From the NCBI RefSeq assembly GCF_018687975.1, contig NZ_CP061310.1:310001-374000 (forward strand): DNA of 64,000 nucleotides, written 5' to 3'. The notes under the pieces were generated by a model, which worked only from the letters and a program-made list of their open reading frames with translations, was not told the origin of the DNA and did not search any database. Of this stretch, positions 42,667 to 52,628 are shown piece by piece. Source of the DNA: Polynucleobacter sp. es-EL-1 (GTDB lineage Bacteria > Pseudomonadota > Gammaproteobacteria > Burkholderiales > Burkholderiaceae). The position numbers and the translations under genes were made by a program. Positions within the stretch are counted from its first letter, which is position 1, and each line of letters opens with the position of its first letter.

Positions 42667-43857
42667 TTAGGCTTTCGTAGATTTTTTCTGAGCGCTTAAC
42701 CAGATTAAGGCTGCGCCAGTAATGAGTACTGGAAAGAGTGAGCCGATATTCAAGAAGGTCCAGCCCTGAGAAGTAATGAGGGCTCCAGAGCCAAACGAGG
42801 TGAAGGCCATCGTGCCAAAGACAAAGAAGTTGATAGCCGCTTGTGCTTTATCGCGTTCTTCCGGTCGATACGCGGTCATTGCAAGTGAAGTAGATCCCGT
42901 AAATAGGAAATTCCAACCTACCCCCAACAGAAATAATGCAATCAGAAATTGATGCAGGTCGACCCCAGTTAAGGCAATCGCAATGCATACTAAATTCAGA
43001 ACAACGCCCACCCCCATAATTTTGAGGGTGCCAAATCGTTGAATCAAAGAGCCGGTAAAAAATCCGGGGGCAAACATACCAATCACATGCCACTCAAGCA
43101 CAAGCGCAGTATCAGAAAATGGCAGCCCACAGATTTGCATGGCTAAGGGTGTGGCAGCCATCAAGAGGTTCATCACTCCGTATCCTAAGGAAGCGCCAAT
43201 GATGGCGACCATAAAGACGGGCTGTCGCAAAATAGTCATGAGGTCTCTGCCAGCCGAGAGCGAATGCTGCGATTGAAACTCCTCGGGGAAGTGGATGAAC
43301 TGCATGACGATGATGCCGATGAATCCAGCAATTGCTAGAGCGAGATAAGCGCCTAAGAATGCGGTATCAAAAACATTTTGGGTCCATGATGCTAGATTGG
43401 GACCAATCACAGCGCCCAAAATTCCGCCTGCGAGAACCCAAGAGACCGCCTTATCGCGTTGACTTGCGATGGTCAGCTCTGCCGCGGCAAAACGATACAA
43501 CTGTCCATTGGCACTGTAATAGCCTGCAATTAAGGTTCCTAAAACTAAAAGCCAAAAGTTTTTGGAGATAGCGGCGTATGCACAGAGGAGCGCAGATAGG
43601 ACTGCAACAAGAAGGCCCAGCTGAAAAGAGATCTTGCGACCCCACGCATTTTGAGTTTTGGCCACAATGGAGGTAGAGAATGCGCCACCAAGCACATAGC
43701 CCATTACGGGTAATGTCGCCATCCAGGCTTGCGGGCTCAAGCTGAGGCCAACTAACCCATTAATGGCTATAAAAGTCACATTATTGGTTAAAAACAAGCC
43801 CTGGCACAGGATCAGGAGTACGAGATTGCGGTTGAGCAGGGGGTGCTTGTTTGTCAT
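42667..43857 (-). CDS. MFS transporter
   Basis: A 396-residue protein with twelve transmembrane helices. Seen: GGAFSTSIVAKTQNAWGRK resembling the MFS loop 2-3 signature and RFGTLKIMGVG as its counterpart in the second half. Substrate is unknown. It stands alone, six bases from the end of the DUF6352 gene and 248 bases from icd, on the opposite strand. Confidence 0.82.
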   Translation of the reverse strand: MTNKHPLLNRNLVLLILCQGLFLTNNVTFIAINGLVGLSLSPQAWMATLPVMGYVLGGAFSTSIVAKTQNAWGRKISFQLGLLVAVLSALLCAYAAISKNFWLLVLGTLIAGYYSANGQLYRFAAAELTIASQRDKAVSWVLAGGILGAVIGPNLASWTQNVFDTAFLGAYLALAIAGFIGIIVMQFIHFPEEFQSQHSLSAGRDLMTILRQPVFMVAIIGASLGYGVMNLLMAATPLAMQICGLPFSDTALVLEWHVIGMFAPGFFTGSLIQRFGTLKIMGVGVVLNLVCIAIALTGVDLHQFLIALFLLGVGWNFLFTGSTSLAMTAYRPEERDKAQAAINFFVFGTMAFTSFGSGALITSQGWTFLNIGSLFPVLITGAALIWLSAQKKSTKA

Positions 43858-44105
43858 GACCAGCAGTTTACGGGGTATTTAGATCAGGGATTGGCTTATC
43901 AAAACCCCCGAAACAGGTTTTTGCCACTACTTTGGTGCCCAAATATGCCTAAATTATGGGGGTCGATGATTTAAAATGGTGGTCTTGGTCCGGCGCGTAT
44001 CAATACAGGAGATGCAGCCAAAAGCGCTTTGAGTGTGACGTGCGGATGCGGGAGAGTCTTGGCATAGGCCGATACCTAAAATTTACCAATATTGAGGAAA
44101 CATCG

Positions 44106-46343
44106 ATGGCTTCAGAGAAATCAAAGATCATTTACACGCTAACAGACGAAGCGCCACTTTTGGCGACTTGCGCATTTCTGCCAATTATTCGCACTTTTAC
44201 AGCACCGGCTGGAGTGCAGGTTGTAGAAAGTGACATTTCTGTTGCGGCACGTATCTTGGCCGAGTTCTCTGATTGCCTTACTGCTGAGCAGAAGGTTCCT
44301 GATAATTTGGCAGAGCTTGGTCGCATGACTTTATTGCCAGATACCAACATCATCAAGTTGCCTAATATCAGCGCTTCCGTTCCTCAGCTACTTGCCGCTA
44401 TTAAAGAATTGCAATCTAAGGGTTACAAGATTCCGGATTTCCCAGAAGACCCTCAGAATGATGCTGAGAAAGCCATTCGCTCGCGCTACTCTAAATGCTT
44501 GGGTAGTGCAGTAAACCCAGTATTACGTGAAGGTAACTCCGATCGCCGCGCACCCAATGCGGTAAAGCGCTATGCCCGCAAGAACCCTCACTCCATGGGC
44601 GTGTGGAGCCAGGCCTCCCGGACGCACGTATCGCATATGCATGGTGGCGACTTCTATGCAGGTGAGAAGTCAATGACTATGACTAAGGCATGTGACGTGA
44701 AGATGGACTTGGTCACAAAGAGTGGCAAAACCATTGTTCTTAAGCCAAAGGTCTCCTTGCTTGCTGGCGAAATTATTGACAGCATGTACATGAGCAAAAA
44801 AGCTCTCTGCGAGTTCTATGAAAAAGAAATCGAAGACGCTTATAAGACTGGCATGATGTTGTCCTTACATGTGAAGGCAACCATGATGAAGGTGTCTCAC
44901 CCTATCGTGTTCGGCCACGCAGTCAAGATTTTCTACAAAGATGCTTTTGAGAAGCATGGCAAGTTGTTTGAAGAGTTAGGTGTTAATCCAAACAACGGAA
45001 TGAGTAGTTTGTATGAAAAGATCAAAACGTTGCCAGAATCCAAGCGTGAAGAAATTATTCAAGACTTACATGCATGCCATGAGCACCGTCCTGCATTGGC
45101 GATGGTGGACTCTGCCAAAGGCATTACCAATCTCCATTCACCAAGCGATGTGATCGTGGATGCGTCGATGCCAGCAATGATTCGTGTTGGCGGCAAGATG
45201 TGGGGCGCGGATGGTCGTTTGCATGACACGAAGGCGGTGATTCCAGAAAGTACTTTTGCGCGTATCTATCAAGAAATGATTAACTTCTGTAAAACGCATG
45301 GTAATTTTGACCCTACCACCATGGGCACTGTGCCAAACGTCGGCTTGATGGCGCAGCAGGCAGAAGAATATGGCTCACACGATAAGACTTTTGAAATTCC
45401 TGAAGCGGGCGTAGCTCGTATTGTTGCCGATGACGGCACGGTATTGCTGGAGCAGAATGTGGAGGAGGGTGATATCTGGCGTATGTGTCAGGTGAAAGAT
45501 GCCCCGATTCGTGACTGGGTCAAGCTGGCAGTCAATCGTGCACGTTTGTCGAATACCCCAGCAGTATTTTGGTTAGATGAGTATCGCCCACATGAGGCCG
45601 AGTTAATCAAGAAGGTGCAGACTTACCTCAAGGATTACGATTTAACAGGTGTAGACATACAGATCATGTCTCAGACTCGCGCGATGCGTTACACCTTAGA
45701 GCGCATCATTCGCGGTAAGGATACGATTTCTGTGACAGGTAATATTTTGCGTGACTACCTTACTGACTTGTTCCCGATTATGGAGCTCGGTACTAGTGCC
45801 AAGATGTTGTCTATTGTGCCTTTGATGGCAGGTGGCGGCCTTTTTGAAACTGGTGCAGGCGGTTCTGCGCCTAAGCATGTTCAACAATTGGTTGAGGAGA
45901 ATCATTTACGTTGGGATTCTTTGGGTGAGTTCTTAGCCTTGGCGGTTTCTCTTGAGGATATTGGCGATAAAACCGGTAACCCGAAGGTAAAGATATTGGC
46001 GCGTACGCTAGATGAAGCCACTGGCAAACTGTTAGATAACAATAAGTCACCATCCCCACGTACTGGCGAGTTGGATAACCGTGGTAGTCAGTTCTATTTA
46101 GCAATGTACTGGGCTCAAGCTTTAGCTGAGCAGACTGAAGATAAAGAATTGCAAGCGCACTTTGCTCCGATTGCAAAAGCCTTGACTGAGAATGAGCAGA
46201 AGATTATTGGCGAGCTCAAAGCGGTACAAGGTAAGCCAGCAGATATTGGTGGCTACTTTATGCCCGATCAAGCTAAGTTCAAGGCAGTGATGTGCCCAAG
46301 TACTACGCTCAATAACATCTTGAAGGATGCGCAAGTGGCGTAA
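44106..46343 (+). CDS. icd: Monomeric NADP-dependent isocitrate dehydrogenase (IDH-II)
   Basis: A 745-residue enzyme of the TCA cycle, the length usual for the monomeric type. It oxidises isocitrate to 2-oxoglutarate with NADP+. Seen: YSKCLGSAVNPVLREGNSDRRAP (substrate-binding Ser/Asn/Arg), VSHMHGGDFYAGEKS, MVDSAKGITNLHSPSDVIVDASMP and GTSAKMLSIVPLMAGGGLFETGAGGSAPKH (NADP loop). The ATG at 44106 is preceded by GAGGAA; the frame is open from 43956, but upstream residues are not family-like. Confidence 0.95.
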   Translation: MASEKSKIIYTLTDEAPLLATCAFLPIIRTFTAPAGVQVVESDISVAARILAEFSDCLTAEQKVPDNLAELGRMTLLPDTNIIKLPNISASVPQLLAAIKELQSKGYKIPDFPEDPQNDAEKAIRSRYSKCLGSAVNPVLREGNSDRRAPNAVKRYARKNPHSMGVWSQASRTHVSHMHGGDFYAGEKSMTMTKACDVKMDLVTKSGKTIVLKPKVSLLAGEIIDSMYMSKKALCEFYEKEIEDAYKTGMMLSLHVKATMMKVSHPIVFGHAVKIFYKDAFEKHGKLFEELGVNPNNGMSSLYEKIKTLPESKREEIIQDLHACHEHRPALAMVDSAKGITNLHSPSDVIVDASMPAMIRVGGKMWGADGRLHDTKAVIPESTFARIYQEMINFCKTHGNFDPTTMGTVPNVGLMAQQAEEYGSHDKTFEIPEAGVARIVADDGTVLLEQNVEEGDIWRMCQVKDAPIRDWVKLAVNRARLSNTPAVFWLDEYRPHEAELIKKVQTYLKDYDLTGVDIQIMSQTRAMRYTLERIIRGKDTISVTGNILRDYLTDLFPIMELGTSAKMLSIVPLMAGGGLFETGAGGSAPKHVQQLVEENHLRWDSLGEFLALAVSLEDIGDKTGNPKVKILARTLDEATGKLLDNNKSPSPRTGELDNRGSQFYLAMYWAQALAEQTEDKELQAHFAPIAKALTENEQKIIGELKAVQGKPADIGGYFMPDQAKFKAVMCPSTTLNNILKDAQVA

Positions 46344-46389
46344 TCTAGCTTAAGGTTTTAACGGAGTGTAGTTACTCTGTGCGGTATTG

Positions 46390-46424
46390 AAAAAGGCAAA
46401 CATCTAGTTTGCCTTTTTCTTTTC
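46390..46424 (+). terminator. Intrinsic terminator of icd
   Basis: AAAAAGGCAAAC, five-base loop ATCTA, GTTTGCCTTTTT, then CTTTT. A strong hairpin with long T-run 46 bases after the icd stop. It separates icd from the minus-strand membrane gene. Confidence 0.85.
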
Positions 46425-46458
46425 TCATCTAGTGAGTCGTGAGAGATCGTATGAGGAT

Positions 46459-47106
46459 CTAAGCATTCATGTACTGATCTTCTTGATAGGTACTGACCCA
46501 CTGAGGTCTATAGACCACCATGATGGCCAGTAGCATTCCTGATAGGGAGCCTTCCATAAAAGAAGAAATGAGAAGACCCATAAACCAACCCAATGGATCT
46601 GTAGTACTAAAGGATTTCACATCAAAAGCTTGTTGCAAGATATAAATCAAAATGCCCGTTGCAAACGTGCTGACGAAGGCGGCTATGTAACCATCACCAA
46701 GAATAAGAATAAATAAATGTCGTGGCAAATATCGATGAATCAGCTTGATGACACACATCGCAAAAAATGCCGGGATCACGCTCACCAAAATATAATGCCG
46801 AGTCGTTTCTACTAGGTCGGTGCTGAAGGTAAATATACCGGTGAGCGCCACCATAAACAGCAGCGTGATCGCACTCCAAAATCCGAATAACGCTACTAAT
46901 AAAGAGGCTCCAAAGAAATGTAAAGAGATATCAATAAAGTTATTGAGATTGCTATTGGGAAGTTCAGCGCGAATATTCCATGCAATAGCGAGTAATAAGA
47001 TTGAAACTGCAAAGATGTTTCGCAGACGGGGCTGCAAAAGCACGCCATGGCGACTTTGATAGACGCCCAGCAAAAAGATAGCGCATGCAGTCAGAATCCA
47101 AGCCAT
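46459..47106 (-). CDS. CbiM-like integral membrane protein
   Basis: A 215-residue protein with about seven transmembrane helices. Seen: LHFFGASLLVALFGFWSAI and LGDGYIAAFVSTFATGIL, which resemble the CbiM/EcfS-type permease family (cobalt/nickel S component). The usual N-terminal MHIPDG metal site is not present, and no ECF ATPase or T component is adjacent. It may be a stand-alone relative without metal transport. Assignment is tentative. Divergent from msrP. Confidence 0.5.
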   Translation of the reverse strand: MAWILTACAIFLLGVYQSRHGVLLQPRLRNIFAVSILLLAIAWNIRAELPNSNLNNFIDISLHFFGASLLVALFGFWSAITLLFMVALTGIFTFSTDLVETTRHYILVSVIPAFFAMCVIKLIHRYLPRHLFILILGDGYIAAFVSTFATGILIYILQQAFDVKSFSTTDPLGWFMGLLISSFMEGSLSGMLLAIMVVYRPQWVSTYQEDQYMNA

Positions 47107-47267
47107 ATTGGCTCCATAAAGGATAAAAACCTATTTAACTCCCCCAAAAGGGTCTCTGGAATCAGCTTTAACCCTATTGAATTAATAGCGTTCCAGCAAT
47201 AATTCTATAAGAGTAGGAGAATAAGAAAGAATTTTATTGGCTTCTAATCCAAATAAACGAGGTTTTT

Positions 47268-48236
47268 ATGCGCTCCCAAGATCCAAAATTGCTTTCTAGT
47301 GAAATTACCCCTAAGGCGGTTTTTGAAAATCGCCGTGAGCTTATTAAATCTGCTGCTGCAGGTGCTTTTGGCTTGGCTCTTGCTCCTTGGTTCTCCAGGG
47401 ATGCATTAGCCTCTAATCCACAAAAGCTAGCAGCCACTCTCAATCCTAATTTTTCCGTGAAGGATGAGCCAACGAGCTATAAGTACGTCACTACCTACAA
47501 CAACTTTTATGAGTTTGGAACTGATAAATCAGATCCGGCTGCCTATGCCAAGACTCTACAAACGACACCATGGACTGTGACGATTGAAGGTTTGGTGAAA
47601 AAGCCAGTTACCCTGGATATGGATGCCTTACTCAAACTTGCGCCTATGGAAGAGCGCATCTATCGCATGCGGTGTGTTGAGGGCTGGTCGATGGTTATCC
47701 CATGGGATGGTTATTCTTTATCAAAGCTACTCAATCACGTTCAGCCCTTAAGTTCAGCAAAGTATGTGGAATTCATTTCATTGGCTGATCGCAAACAAAT
47801 GCCAGGACTGAGAAGTCAGATTATTGAATGGCCGTATCGCGAGGGGCTGCGCTTAGACGAAGCCATGAATCCATTGACGCTCCTAACTTTTGGTCTCTAT
47901 GGCGAGGCATTGCCCAAACAAAACGGTGCTCCAGTTCGTATCGTGGTACCTTGGAAGTATGGCTTTAAGAGTGCGAAGTCAATTGTCAAAATCCGGCTAA
48001 CAGAAGAGATGCCCAAGACCAGTTGGAGTCAATTTGATGCCAGAGAATACGGCTTTTACTCTAACGTCAATCCACTGGTGGATCACCCTCGCTGGAGCCA
48101 GGCTACTGAACGTGTGATTGGTGATGCCAAAGGTGCAGGTATATTTGCTCCGAAGGTTAAAACCCAGATGTTTAATGGTTATGCAGATCAAGTGGCCAGC
48201 ATGTACACCGGCATGGATTTAAAGAAATTCTACTGA
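47268..48236 (+). CDS. msrP: Protein-methionine-sulfoxide reductase, catalytic subunit MsrP
   Basis: A 322-residue periplasmic molybdoenzyme that repairs oxidised Met in envelope proteins. Seen: a Tat-type signal with NRRELIKSAAAGAFG (residues 21-35), EERIYRMRCVEGWSMVIPWDG with the molybdenum ligand Cys136, PVRIVVPWKYGFKSAKSIVKI. Electrons come from MsrQ, the next gene, nine bases later. Length and order are typical for msrPQ. Confidence 0.93.
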   Translation: MRSQDPKLLSSEITPKAVFENRRELIKSAAAGAFGLALAPWFSRDALASNPQKLAATLNPNFSVKDEPTSYKYVTTYNNFYEFGTDKSDPAAYAKTLQTTPWTVTIEGLVKKPVTLDMDALLKLAPMEERIYRMRCVEGWSMVIPWDGYSLSKLLNHVQPLSSAKYVEFISLADRKQMPGLRSQIIEWPYREGLRLDEAMNPLTLLTFGLYGEALPKQNGAPVRIVVPWKYGFKSAKSIVKIRLTEEMPKTSWSQFDAREYGFYSNVNPLVDHPRWSQATERVIGDAKGAGIFAPKVKTQMFNGYADQVASMYTGMDLKKFY

Positions 48237-48245
48237 TCTGGGTAC

Positions 48246-48848
48246 ATGCTGATCTCGCTAGTCAAGCCTCTTATCTTTTTAGCAGCACTTTTACCTCTAG
48301 GTCGTTTAGTTTGGCTCGGTTTCACTAACGACTTGGGGGCCAACCCCATTGAATTGATTACGCGCTCGACTGGCACCTGGGCGCTGGTTTTTCTTTGTTT
48401 GACATTAGCAATGACCCCGCTGCGTTTATTGACCAATCAGGTGATTTGGATTCGGTACCGCAGAATGTTGGGCTTGTTTAGCTTCTTTTATGCCTGTCTG
48501 CATTTCAGTATCTGGTTATGGCTTGATCTCGACTGGAATTTACTAGAAATGGGTAAAGATGTGATTAAACGACCATTTATTACCATGGGATTTTTGAGTT
48601 TTGTCATGCTGATTCCTTTGGCTCTAAGCTCCAATCATTGGATGCAAAGAAAGTTGGGACGTCGGTGGGCTCAATTGCATCGTATGGTGTATCTCATTGC
48701 TATCACTGTGATTTTGCATTATTGGTGGCATAAGGCGGGGAAGAACGATTTGGACGCCGTGAGTATTTATGCACTCATCGTGATAATGCTGTTATCTTGT
48801 AGGATCCCTTACGTGCGCAAGCGCCTCTCTCTGAAACTCACTCCATAA
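48246..48848 (+). CDS. msrQ: Haem-binding membrane subunit MsrQ
   Basis: A 200-residue protein with six transmembrane helices and the family residues RYRRMLGLFSFFYACLHFSIWLWLDL-like block (first part RRMLGLFSFFYACLH), RRWAQLHRMVYLIA and ILHYWW. The conserved His residues ligate haem b. MsrQ passes electrons from the quinone pool to MsrP. ATG 48246 immediately after msrP. Confidence 0.92.
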   Translation: MLISLVKPLIFLAALLPLGRLVWLGFTNDLGANPIELITRSTGTWALVFLCLTLAMTPLRLLTNQVIWIRYRRMLGLFSFFYACLHFSIWLWLDLDWNLLEMGKDVIKRPFITMGFLSFVMLIPLALSSNHWMQRKLGRRWAQLHRMVYLIAITVILHYWWHKAGKNDLDAVSIYALIVIMLLSCRIPYVRKRLSLKLTP

Positions 48849-48863
48849 TTTTTCTATTCATTC

Positions 48864-49442
48864 ATGCCTAGATACTTTGCAAGCCGATTTTTTTTCTTAT
48901 CTCTTTTAAGTGCAACTACCATTGCCTTTGTGAGCACTCAGGTAAGTGCTCAGGAGTCAGCGGCTATCCCCGTTAAAACGATTCCATCTCTTGATGTTCC
49001 TCGCTACCTCGGCACTTGGTATGAAATCGCCAAGTTTCCCAATTGGTTCCAGAAAAAATGTGTCAGCAATACCAAGGCCGTTTATTCCTTGAAAGATGAT
49101 GGCAAATTGAAGGTATTAAATAGCTGCAAAACAGCTAGTGGAGAGGTAAGTGAGGCTGAGGGAACTGCACGACAAATGGGCGCGTCAGATTCTCCGAAGT
49201 TAGAGGTGCGTTTTGCGCCTGACTGGCTATCATTTCTGCCCTTGGTGTGGGGTGACTACTGGGTGATCGATTTGGACTCTCAATATCAAGTCGCTGTGGT
49301 GAGTGATCCAAGGCGCGAGTATCTTTGGGTTCTATCTAGATCTCCGCAACTCGATGCAGCAGTGTACGACGCACTATTAAAGCGTTTACAAGATCAGCAG
49401 TTTGATATTCGTAAATTAGAGCTTACTCAACAAAAAATGTAG
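48864..49442 (+). CDS. Lipocalin family protein (Blc-like)
   Basis: A 192-residue exported lipocalin. Signal peptide is residues 1-29 (FFLSLLSATTIAFVSTQVSA). Seen: YLGTWYEIAKFPNWFQKKCVS (GxW lipocalin motif, conserved Trp), WGDYWVIDLD and YLWVLSRSP. Blc proteins bind lipids such as lysophospholipids at the outer membrane; here there is no lipobox. Same strand as msrPQ, 15 bases after msrQ, so possibly co-transcribed as an envelope-repair cluster (inference). Confidence 0.88.
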   Translation: MPRYFASRFFFLSLLSATTIAFVSTQVSAQESAAIPVKTIPSLDVPRYLGTWYEIAKFPNWFQKKCVSNTKAVYSLKDDGKLKVLNSCKTASGEVSEAEGTARQMGASDSPKLEVRFAPDWLSFLPLVWGDYWVIDLDSQYQVAVVSDPRREYLWVLSRSPQLDAAVYDALLKRLQDQQFDIRKLELTQQKM

Positions 49443-49443
49443 C

Positions 49444-50382
49444 ATGACCCCAAAGCGCATCGGTGATTTTTTGCTTCCTCCTGGAATCGATATATTCGAG
49501 AGAGGGTGGTTATCAGCGAATAATATATTGCTTTATGGGGATCAAGATGTGTCGTTGGTAGATACTGGCTATTGCACGCATCAAGAGCAGACTGTCGGCT
49601 TAGTGACTCACGCGCTAAAGAGCCACGGTTTATCTACGCTGAATAAGATTGCCAATACCCATTTACATTCAGATCACTGCGGCGGAAATGCCGCCCTTTT
49701 TCAAGCATTTGACTGTGAGGTGCTCATACCCATTGCCGATGATCTTGCCGTTGCGTCTTGGGATCAGGATCTACTGAGTTATCACGCTCTGGGGCAAGAG
49801 TGCCCTCGTTTTATTCATCATAGTGTTTTACATCCTGGCCAAAAATTGTTGCTAGGCTCTTATCAGTGGGAAGTATTGGCTGCCCCCGGTCATGATCATC
49901 ACTCTGTCATGTTTTATCAGGACGAACACCGCATTCTGATTTCAGGGGATGCTCTTTGGGAGGATGGCTTTGGTGTTATTTTTCCAGAGCTTTGGGGTGA
50001 GAGTGGCTTTGCTGAATTGCGCAGCACTATTGAAATGATTGATGCTTTACATCCTGCACTGGTAATTCCTGGCCATGGCAAACCTTTTACTGATGTGAAT
50101 GGCGCTATTGCTCATGCCAAAGCCCGTTTAGATTATCTTTCGGGTGACCCCAATCGCAATGCACGACATGGCGCTAAGGTTTTGCTGAAATTTAAATTGC
50201 TTGAACAGCGCAAGATGAAGTTAGAGATGGTCAGTCAGTGGATAGAAGAAACACCCATATTGGAGAATGTGCGCAAACAACTTCAGCTGAGTACTGCCGA
50301 TTTTGAGCAGTGGCTACTCCAAGCGCTCGTGCAAGCTAATGCTGCCAAAGTGGAAAATGACTACTTAGTGAATCTAGATTAA
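49444..50382 (+). CDS. MBL-fold metallohydrolase
   Basis: A 312-residue metallo-beta-lactamase protein. Seen: NTHLHSDHCGGN (metal His/Asp), AAPGHDHHSVMFYQ, ISGDALWEDGFG and VIPGHGKPFTD. The C-terminus carries an additional helical domain of about 80 residues as in the glyoxalase II-like/hydroxyacylglutathione branch. Substrate is unknown. One base separates it from the lipocalin stop. Confidence 0.85.
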   Translation: MTPKRIGDFLLPPGIDIFERGWLSANNILLYGDQDVSLVDTGYCTHQEQTVGLVTHALKSHGLSTLNKIANTHLHSDHCGGNAALFQAFDCEVLIPIADDLAVASWDQDLLSYHALGQECPRFIHHSVLHPGQKLLLGSYQWEVLAAPGHDHHSVMFYQDEHRILISGDALWEDGFGVIFPELWGESGFAELRSTIEMIDALHPALVIPGHGKPFTDVNGAIAHAKARLDYLSGDPNRNARHGAKVLLKFKLLEQRKMKLEMVSQWIEETPILENVRKQLQLSTADFEQWLLQALVQANAAKVENDYLVNLD

Positions 50383-50393
50383 CCACCAAATGC

Positions 50394-51239
50394 TTAGAAG
50401 TTAAATGAGACCTTGCCATACACTGACCAGTCATACACTTGATAGCTTTGAACCACTTGTTTGCTAGCGCCTACTGCGAATAAGAAATGTTTATTGAGTC
50501 GATGCGTCACCATAGCATCGAGTGGTACAAACCAGCCACCACCACCGCCGGTATTTAAGATGATGCCGTTTTCATCCCAGAAACGAATCTGAGTATTAGG
50601 CGCTAGATTAATGCCCAGCGTTGGAAAGAGATTTAGGTTGCGGACTAAAGCAGGCTGATTGGGGTTGATATCAAAAGAGTTATTTTTAGTATCAAAGCCA
50701 TACATGTAGCGAGCTAATGGTGAAAAATCGGATATGCGTGATTTGCTGCCTTCTGCCGGAATATAGACCGTTCCGATTTGAGGTCCGACTGCCCACTGCC
50801 CATTATTGCCAAAAGGAAACACCACCCGCGCTCCTAATGTCCCTCCCCAATACTTCATGATGTTGGGGTGATTTCCCCAAACTGTAAGTAAGGTATTGCC
50901 AGCACTATATGCCCCGGTTGAGTGCTGGGGGAGTGTGGGGCCATAATTAGAGACATAGGAGGTATCTAGTCTCATGGTCGCGCGCCATTGATCAAACTGT
51001 AGGGGTTGGTAGTAGCGTAGCTTCAGAGTATCGCTATTGGTATCTTCTGCCAGCGTATCGTGATAGGCCCAAAACTCGAGCACCCGTTGACTTGATTGCT
51101 GGTCGGGCGTGTATTGAAGATTTAAAAAGTTTCCAGAAAACTTACTTTCATCTGCCATGGCCCAGCCTGCTGCCATCAGCAATAAGGGGATAGCTATCCA
51201 GCGACTAATGGTTAGAGGGTTGAGCCGCAGCAATTTCAT
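50394..51239 (-). CDS. Hypothetical outer-membrane-like exported protein
   Basis: A 281-residue protein with a signal peptide (IAIPLLLMAAGWAMA) and a beta-rich body with aromatic and Gly/Asn-rich strands. It ends in Phe-Asn-Phe (VSFNF), a C-terminal aromatic as required for insertion by BamA. A barrel is likely. Convergent with the MBL gene and divergent from the SDR. No family recognised. Confidence 0.65.
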   Translation of the reverse strand: MKLLRLNPLTISRWIAIPLLLMAAGWAMADESKFSGNFLNLQYTPDQQSSQRVLEFWAYHDTLAEDTNSDTLKLRYYQPLQFDQWRATMRLDTSYVSNYGPTLPQHSTGAYSAGNTLLTVWGNHPNIMKYWGGTLGARVVFPFGNNGQWAVGPQIGTVYIPAEGSKSRISDFSPLARYMYGFDTKNNSFDINPNQPALVRNLNLFPTLGINLAPNTQIRFWDENGIILNTGGGGGWFVPLDAMVTHRLNKHFLFAVGASKQVVQSYQVYDWSVYGKVSFNF

Positions 51240-51303
51240 ATAAGCGTTAATATAAATGACTGAGCTATCACGTTTGAAAATCGATATAGAGAGTAGAGAG
51301 AAT

Positions 51304-52077
51304 ATGGAACATACGGTACTGGTTACTGGTGCAACAGCGGGTTTTGGAGAGGCTACTGCTAGACGTTTTTTAGCCCATGGGCATAAGGTTATTGCCTTAG
51401 GAAGACGTGTCGAAAGACTGGAGGCTCTGAAAGCATCTTTACCTGCTGATCAAGCAAAAAAATTACTCACCTTATCGCTAGATGTATGCGATAGCGATCA
51501 GGTTGATCAGTTGGTCTCATCACTGCCTGCAGAATTTTCAAACGTGACAGTGCTAGTGAATAATGCGGGCTTAGCCTTGGGTTTGGAGCCTGCGCATCAA
51601 GCATTCTTATCGGATTGGGATCGAATGATCGAAACCAATATCAAGGGTCTAGTACATATGACCCGAGCTATTCTGCCAGGAATGGTTGAGCGCCAATGTG
51701 GGCACGTGATTAATATCGGCTCAGTAGCTGCCAACTACCCATACCCTGGAGGTAATGTGTATGGTGCAACTAAGGCGTTTGTTCAGCAATTTAGTCTCAA
51801 TATGAGGGCTGATTTAATTGGCACACCCGTGCGCGTCACTTGTGTTGAGCCGGGCATGTGCTCTGGTACTGAATTTTCCAATGTCCGCTTTAAAGGAGAT
51901 GACGCGAAAGTCGATAAAGTCTACAGTGGGGTAAAAGCCTTAAGCGCTGATGATGTGGCAGAAACAATTTATTGGTCAGCCACTTTGCCAAGCCATGTAA
52001 ATATCAACTTAGTGGAATTGATGCCGGTACAGCAAGCTTTTAATGCATTTAGCGTACATCGCGGTGAGTTGACTTAA
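51304..52077 (+). CDS. SDR oxidoreductase (YdfG-like)
   Basis: A 257-residue classical SDR. Seen: VTGATAGFGEATARRF, ALGRRVERL, NNAGLALG, NIGSVAANYPYPGGNVYGATKAF with the Ser-Tyr-Lys triad, and VEPGMCSGTEFSNVRF. YdfG-type enzymes reduce 3-hydroxy acids such as serine or 3-hydroxypropionate precursors with NADP. ATG 51304 lies behind GAGAGTAGAGAG; an earlier in-frame ATG at 51256 is less likely. Confidence 0.87.
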   Translation: MEHTVLVTGATAGFGEATARRFLAHGHKVIALGRRVERLEALKASLPADQAKKLLTLSLDVCDSDQVDQLVSSLPAEFSNVTVLVNNAGLALGLEPAHQAFLSDWDRMIETNIKGLVHMTRAILPGMVERQCGHVINIGSVAANYPYPGGNVYGATKAFVQQFSLNMRADLIGTPVRVTCVEPGMCSGTEFSNVRFKGDDAKVDKVYSGVKALSADDVAETIYWSATLPSHVNINLVELMPVQQAFNAFSVHRGELT

Positions 52078-52088
52078 GTTTCCCCACT

Positions 52089-52628
52089 TTATCCTTTCCA
52101 GCGGTAGAACTTGGGATACTGGCGCATGACTACAGGGCCATCAAAATCCCAAGACTTGCAGGTTCCGAGATAGAGCGGCGGCTTATCATCATCCGGGTCA
52201 AAAAGGGCTCCCGGTATCGACTGAAATGCCGCAGTAGCAATGTTGGCCAGTAGCTCGCGTAAATGGGTGCATCCCTTAATGCCACCCAGATGCTCATTGA
52301 TCACTTTGCGCCATCCCTTACCTATGCGTGCTCCGATTAAGGCATCCATGGGCGGAATCACTTCAGGACATTCTGGATGGGGGTGGCTATCCATGGATAC
52401 CTCTAGCGCCTGAATTGTCAGTTCAGTATTTAGGGTGATGCGTACCCACATGTCATGAAATGCCTCACCTGGCTCCCAGGTTTTTCCACCAGTGGTGAAG
52501 GGGTGCGATTTGAAGTCTCTTAGGTGGGCTTCAATATCCCAAAGACCATCTTCTCGAGCATAGCCTTGAAAAACAATTTCACGGGTATGAAGGGGAATTC
52601 TGGGGGATGGTTTAGAAAGCATATGCAA
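52089..52628 (-). CDS. DUF2889 family protein
   Basis: A 179-residue protein with REIVFQGYAREDGLWDIEAHLRD at the start and KGCTHLRELL in the second half, both typical of DUF2889, plus YRWKG at the end. Function unknown, soluble, usually encoded alone in betaproteobacteria. The start is ATG 52628 or 52622. It is convergent with the SDR gene. Confidence 0.82.
   Translation of the reverse strand: MHMLSKPSPRIPLHTREIVFQGYAREDGLWDIEAHLRDFKSHPFTTGGKTWEPGEAFHDMWVRITLNTELTIQALEVSMDSHPHPECPEVIPPMDALIGARIGKGWRKVINEHLGGIKGCTHLRELLANIATAAFQSIPGALFDPDDDKPPLYLGTCKSWDFDGPVVMRQYPKFYRWKG

Noticed and set aside
43956..44105. 50-residue N-terminal extension of isocitrate dehydrogenase
   Set aside because: The residues do not match the family and a GAGGAA ribosome site precedes ATG 44106.
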